From assembly GCA_021166815.1 (NCBI GenBank), contig JAJPEO010000150.1, positions 1 through 17,974 of the forward strand: 17,974 nt of DNA. Direction: 5' to 3'. The notes beneath the pieces were generated by a model. That model searched no databases. It was given only the letters and a program-made list of their open reading frames with translations, and was not told the DNA's origin. Both the position numbers and the translations under genes were made by a program. Each line of letters begins with the position of its first letter. The stretch's first letter is position 1. The stretch comes from Nocardioides sp. GTDB taxonomy: Bacteria > Actinomycetota > Actinomycetes > Propionibacteriales > Nocardioidaceae. This document shows, one piece after another, positions 17,601-17,974 of the stretch.

Positions 17601-17974
17601 ACGCGCTCGCGGCGTAGGCGGCCGGGTTGCCCGGAGTGAACCGGGCGACGACCTGGTGGTCCCCGGGCGCCAGGGCGCTGATGGCCAGCGTGTTGACGAC
17701 GGCTCGGCCGGAGACGACCGGCGCGGCACCGATCTCGGTGGCGCCGACGAAGAACTTCACGTCGCCGGCAGCGCCGGCCGGGGCGACCGTGGCGGTTCCC
17801 CGCACGGTGTCGCCGGCCGCGGCCGTGGTGCGCGACAGGGTCAGCGCGGTCGTGGTCGCCGTGGCGGGCGCGGAGACCGTGAGCAGCTCCATGGGCGAGG
17901 TGCTCGGCAGGTACTGCGCGGTGTTGGTCGGGACGAAGGACGCGGTGACGGCGTAGTCACCCTGCGGCATCGCC
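14653..17974 (-). CDS. Tandem Ig-like (Big_3-type) repeat protein, N-terminus beyond window
   Basis: The frame is open from the right edge to a TAG at 14653, about 1,106 residues. It contains one partial and ten full repeats of about 95 residues. Each opens with TTTxLTLS, followed by a GTVxFxVDG strand, an LPxLxxGxHxVxAxFxP strand, and a Ser/Ala-rich closing strand. This is the bacterial Ig-like domain 3/5 pattern of secreted or surface beta-sandwich proteins. The last 92 residues form a different domain with two cysteines (CNGRAW and ECGG, 24 apart), which could form a disulphide, and it ends in SVVVRP. No LPXTG, membrane anchor or SLH motif closes the protein, so attachment, if any, lies N-terminal. 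The repeats are divergent in DNA, which argues for old duplications. It may be an adhesin, a matrix protein or a spacer stalk; nothing in view identifies a ligand or enzyme. Confidence 0.9.
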   Translation of the reverse strand, partial: AMPQGDYAVTASFVPTNTAQYLPSTSPMELLTVSAPATATTTALTLSRTTAAAGDTVRGTATVAPAGAAGDVKFFVGATEIGAAPVVSGRAVVNTLAISALAPGDHQVVARFTPGNPAAYAASASDPVTLTITPPASPTTTTLTLSPTSANALQRVMASAAVSPGNLAGTVTFTVDGRTVTGTVTGGVATAELPQLVAGTYQVSARFQPTDTTYGASTSANVPLTITLVDTTTSLALSATSGTSGDALQATATVTPDGVTGSVRFLVDGSEVSTEPVGGGTAVTTLPAMAVGQHQVIAEFVPSGTGVARSSQSDPVMVTMAAPTTATATSTSLALDSATVSQGTPITARATVAADSASPLGKVVFTVDGRSVEARVSAGAAQAVLPALGIGEHDVVARFVPDDAAVFAASTSAPVRLSVLREAATTYTYVQLSPSSVLVGQPVTVTASVSSSAGAPQGTMTFTAGAQTLSTSVVDRIATWTFTPTSAGTETVAAAFVPAQPLEQKASSASAILSVAGSKAASTATGLTLATNRAVVGTVVRATAVVSADGGAALGSVQFSLDGADLGSAVPVAAGVARLDLPGDLEPGDHDVQARFTPTDPTSQAPSSSALRTLTVTATAAASETQTALGVSPSAAVVGESVVVSAAVTGVASPQGQVRFVVAPLGISKTAAVDGGRASATLPPLSSGVYSVTAQFQPTDPSAQAGSTSAARALVVSAQEAVRTLTAVTLTPDTVDPGQAPTATASVRGELGTPEGTVEFSVAGTTLSGPLDASGNVSVQLPDSLASGTHTVSATYVPQAGSLHGASTGSAMLVVRAAASVTTTTLTLSSESVYLGDATSAVVRVAAGSGVPSGVVEVLVDGRTISAPLTAGGATVSLPPLAVGSHPVVATYLPSSNHVTSSSEASTLTVKPLRIAPTVTTTRLQVPTTGVNLGKTIAVSATVTGGNAAGTVRFSAGWSTVVAPVVNGLASAQLPTLVAGDTVVSATFVPTDDQVLTPSFATATVRVLRARAKVAVRAKYLSRTRSLQVRALVSTLDGVGQCNGRAWITVKVGSRIVQTVKPPVECGGRITRTLDKLPKARKYTVVVKYLGSPTVLPATGSVVVRP

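Noticed and set aside
14653..17974. Contractile or toxin-delivery structure suggested by the giant repeat protein
   Set aside because: Only Ig-like domains and one end module are visible. There is no toxin, immunity, sheath or secretion gene nearby.

Overview
This window comes from a high-GC actinobacterium. The very GC-rich third codon positions, the frequent GTG starts, the gene order proA / nadD / rsfS / phosphoglycerate-mutase-like phosphatase, and the nearby leuS, degV, comEA and comEC all suggest Actinomycetia. The family Nocardioidaceae (Nocardioides or a relative) is my best guess; it rests on overall resemblance and was not tested by a search.

Layout from left to right. (1) 1-5600, all on the minus strand: leuS, a DegV-family protein, comEA and the 5' part of comEC, which runs off the left edge. 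leuS is preceded by a short leader ORF with three consecutive Leu codons, a strong hairpin and a textbook intrinsic terminator. This looks like a leucine-responsive transcription attenuator. (2) 5617-6104: a small DUF4870-type membrane protein on the minus strand with its own terminator. (3) 6219-8908, plus strand: a compact cassette of an ArsR-type regulator, an MFS exporter and a short-chain dehydrogenase. It is preceded by a 17-bp direct repeat and closed by a long hairpin. (4) 8912-8984, minus strand: tRNA-Ala(GGC). (5) 9084-12611, minus strand: six tightly overlapping genes transcribed in the order proA, a 48-aa membrane peptide, nadD, rsfS, a GpgP-like phosphatase and a DUF4112 membrane protein. 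(6) 12667-12771: a strikingly symmetric four-unit inverted repeat. (7) 12768-14529, minus strand: etfB-etfA, the electron-transfer flavoprotein. (8) 14653 to the right edge, minus strand: the C-terminal part of a giant protein made of about ten tandem Ig-like (Big_3-type) domains plus a cysteine-containing end domain.

Most of the window is conserved housekeeping content: leucyl-tRNA charging, DNA-uptake type proteins, proline and NAD synthesis, ribosome silencing, and electron transfer to the respiratory chain. The more unusual signals are non-coding: the leuS attenuator, the recurrent TAnnnT boxes placed 6-8 nt before start codons (leaderless transcripts), the palindrome between etfA and proA, and the repeat/hairpin ahead of the ArsR gene. 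I see no CRISPR array, phage, transposase or defence system.
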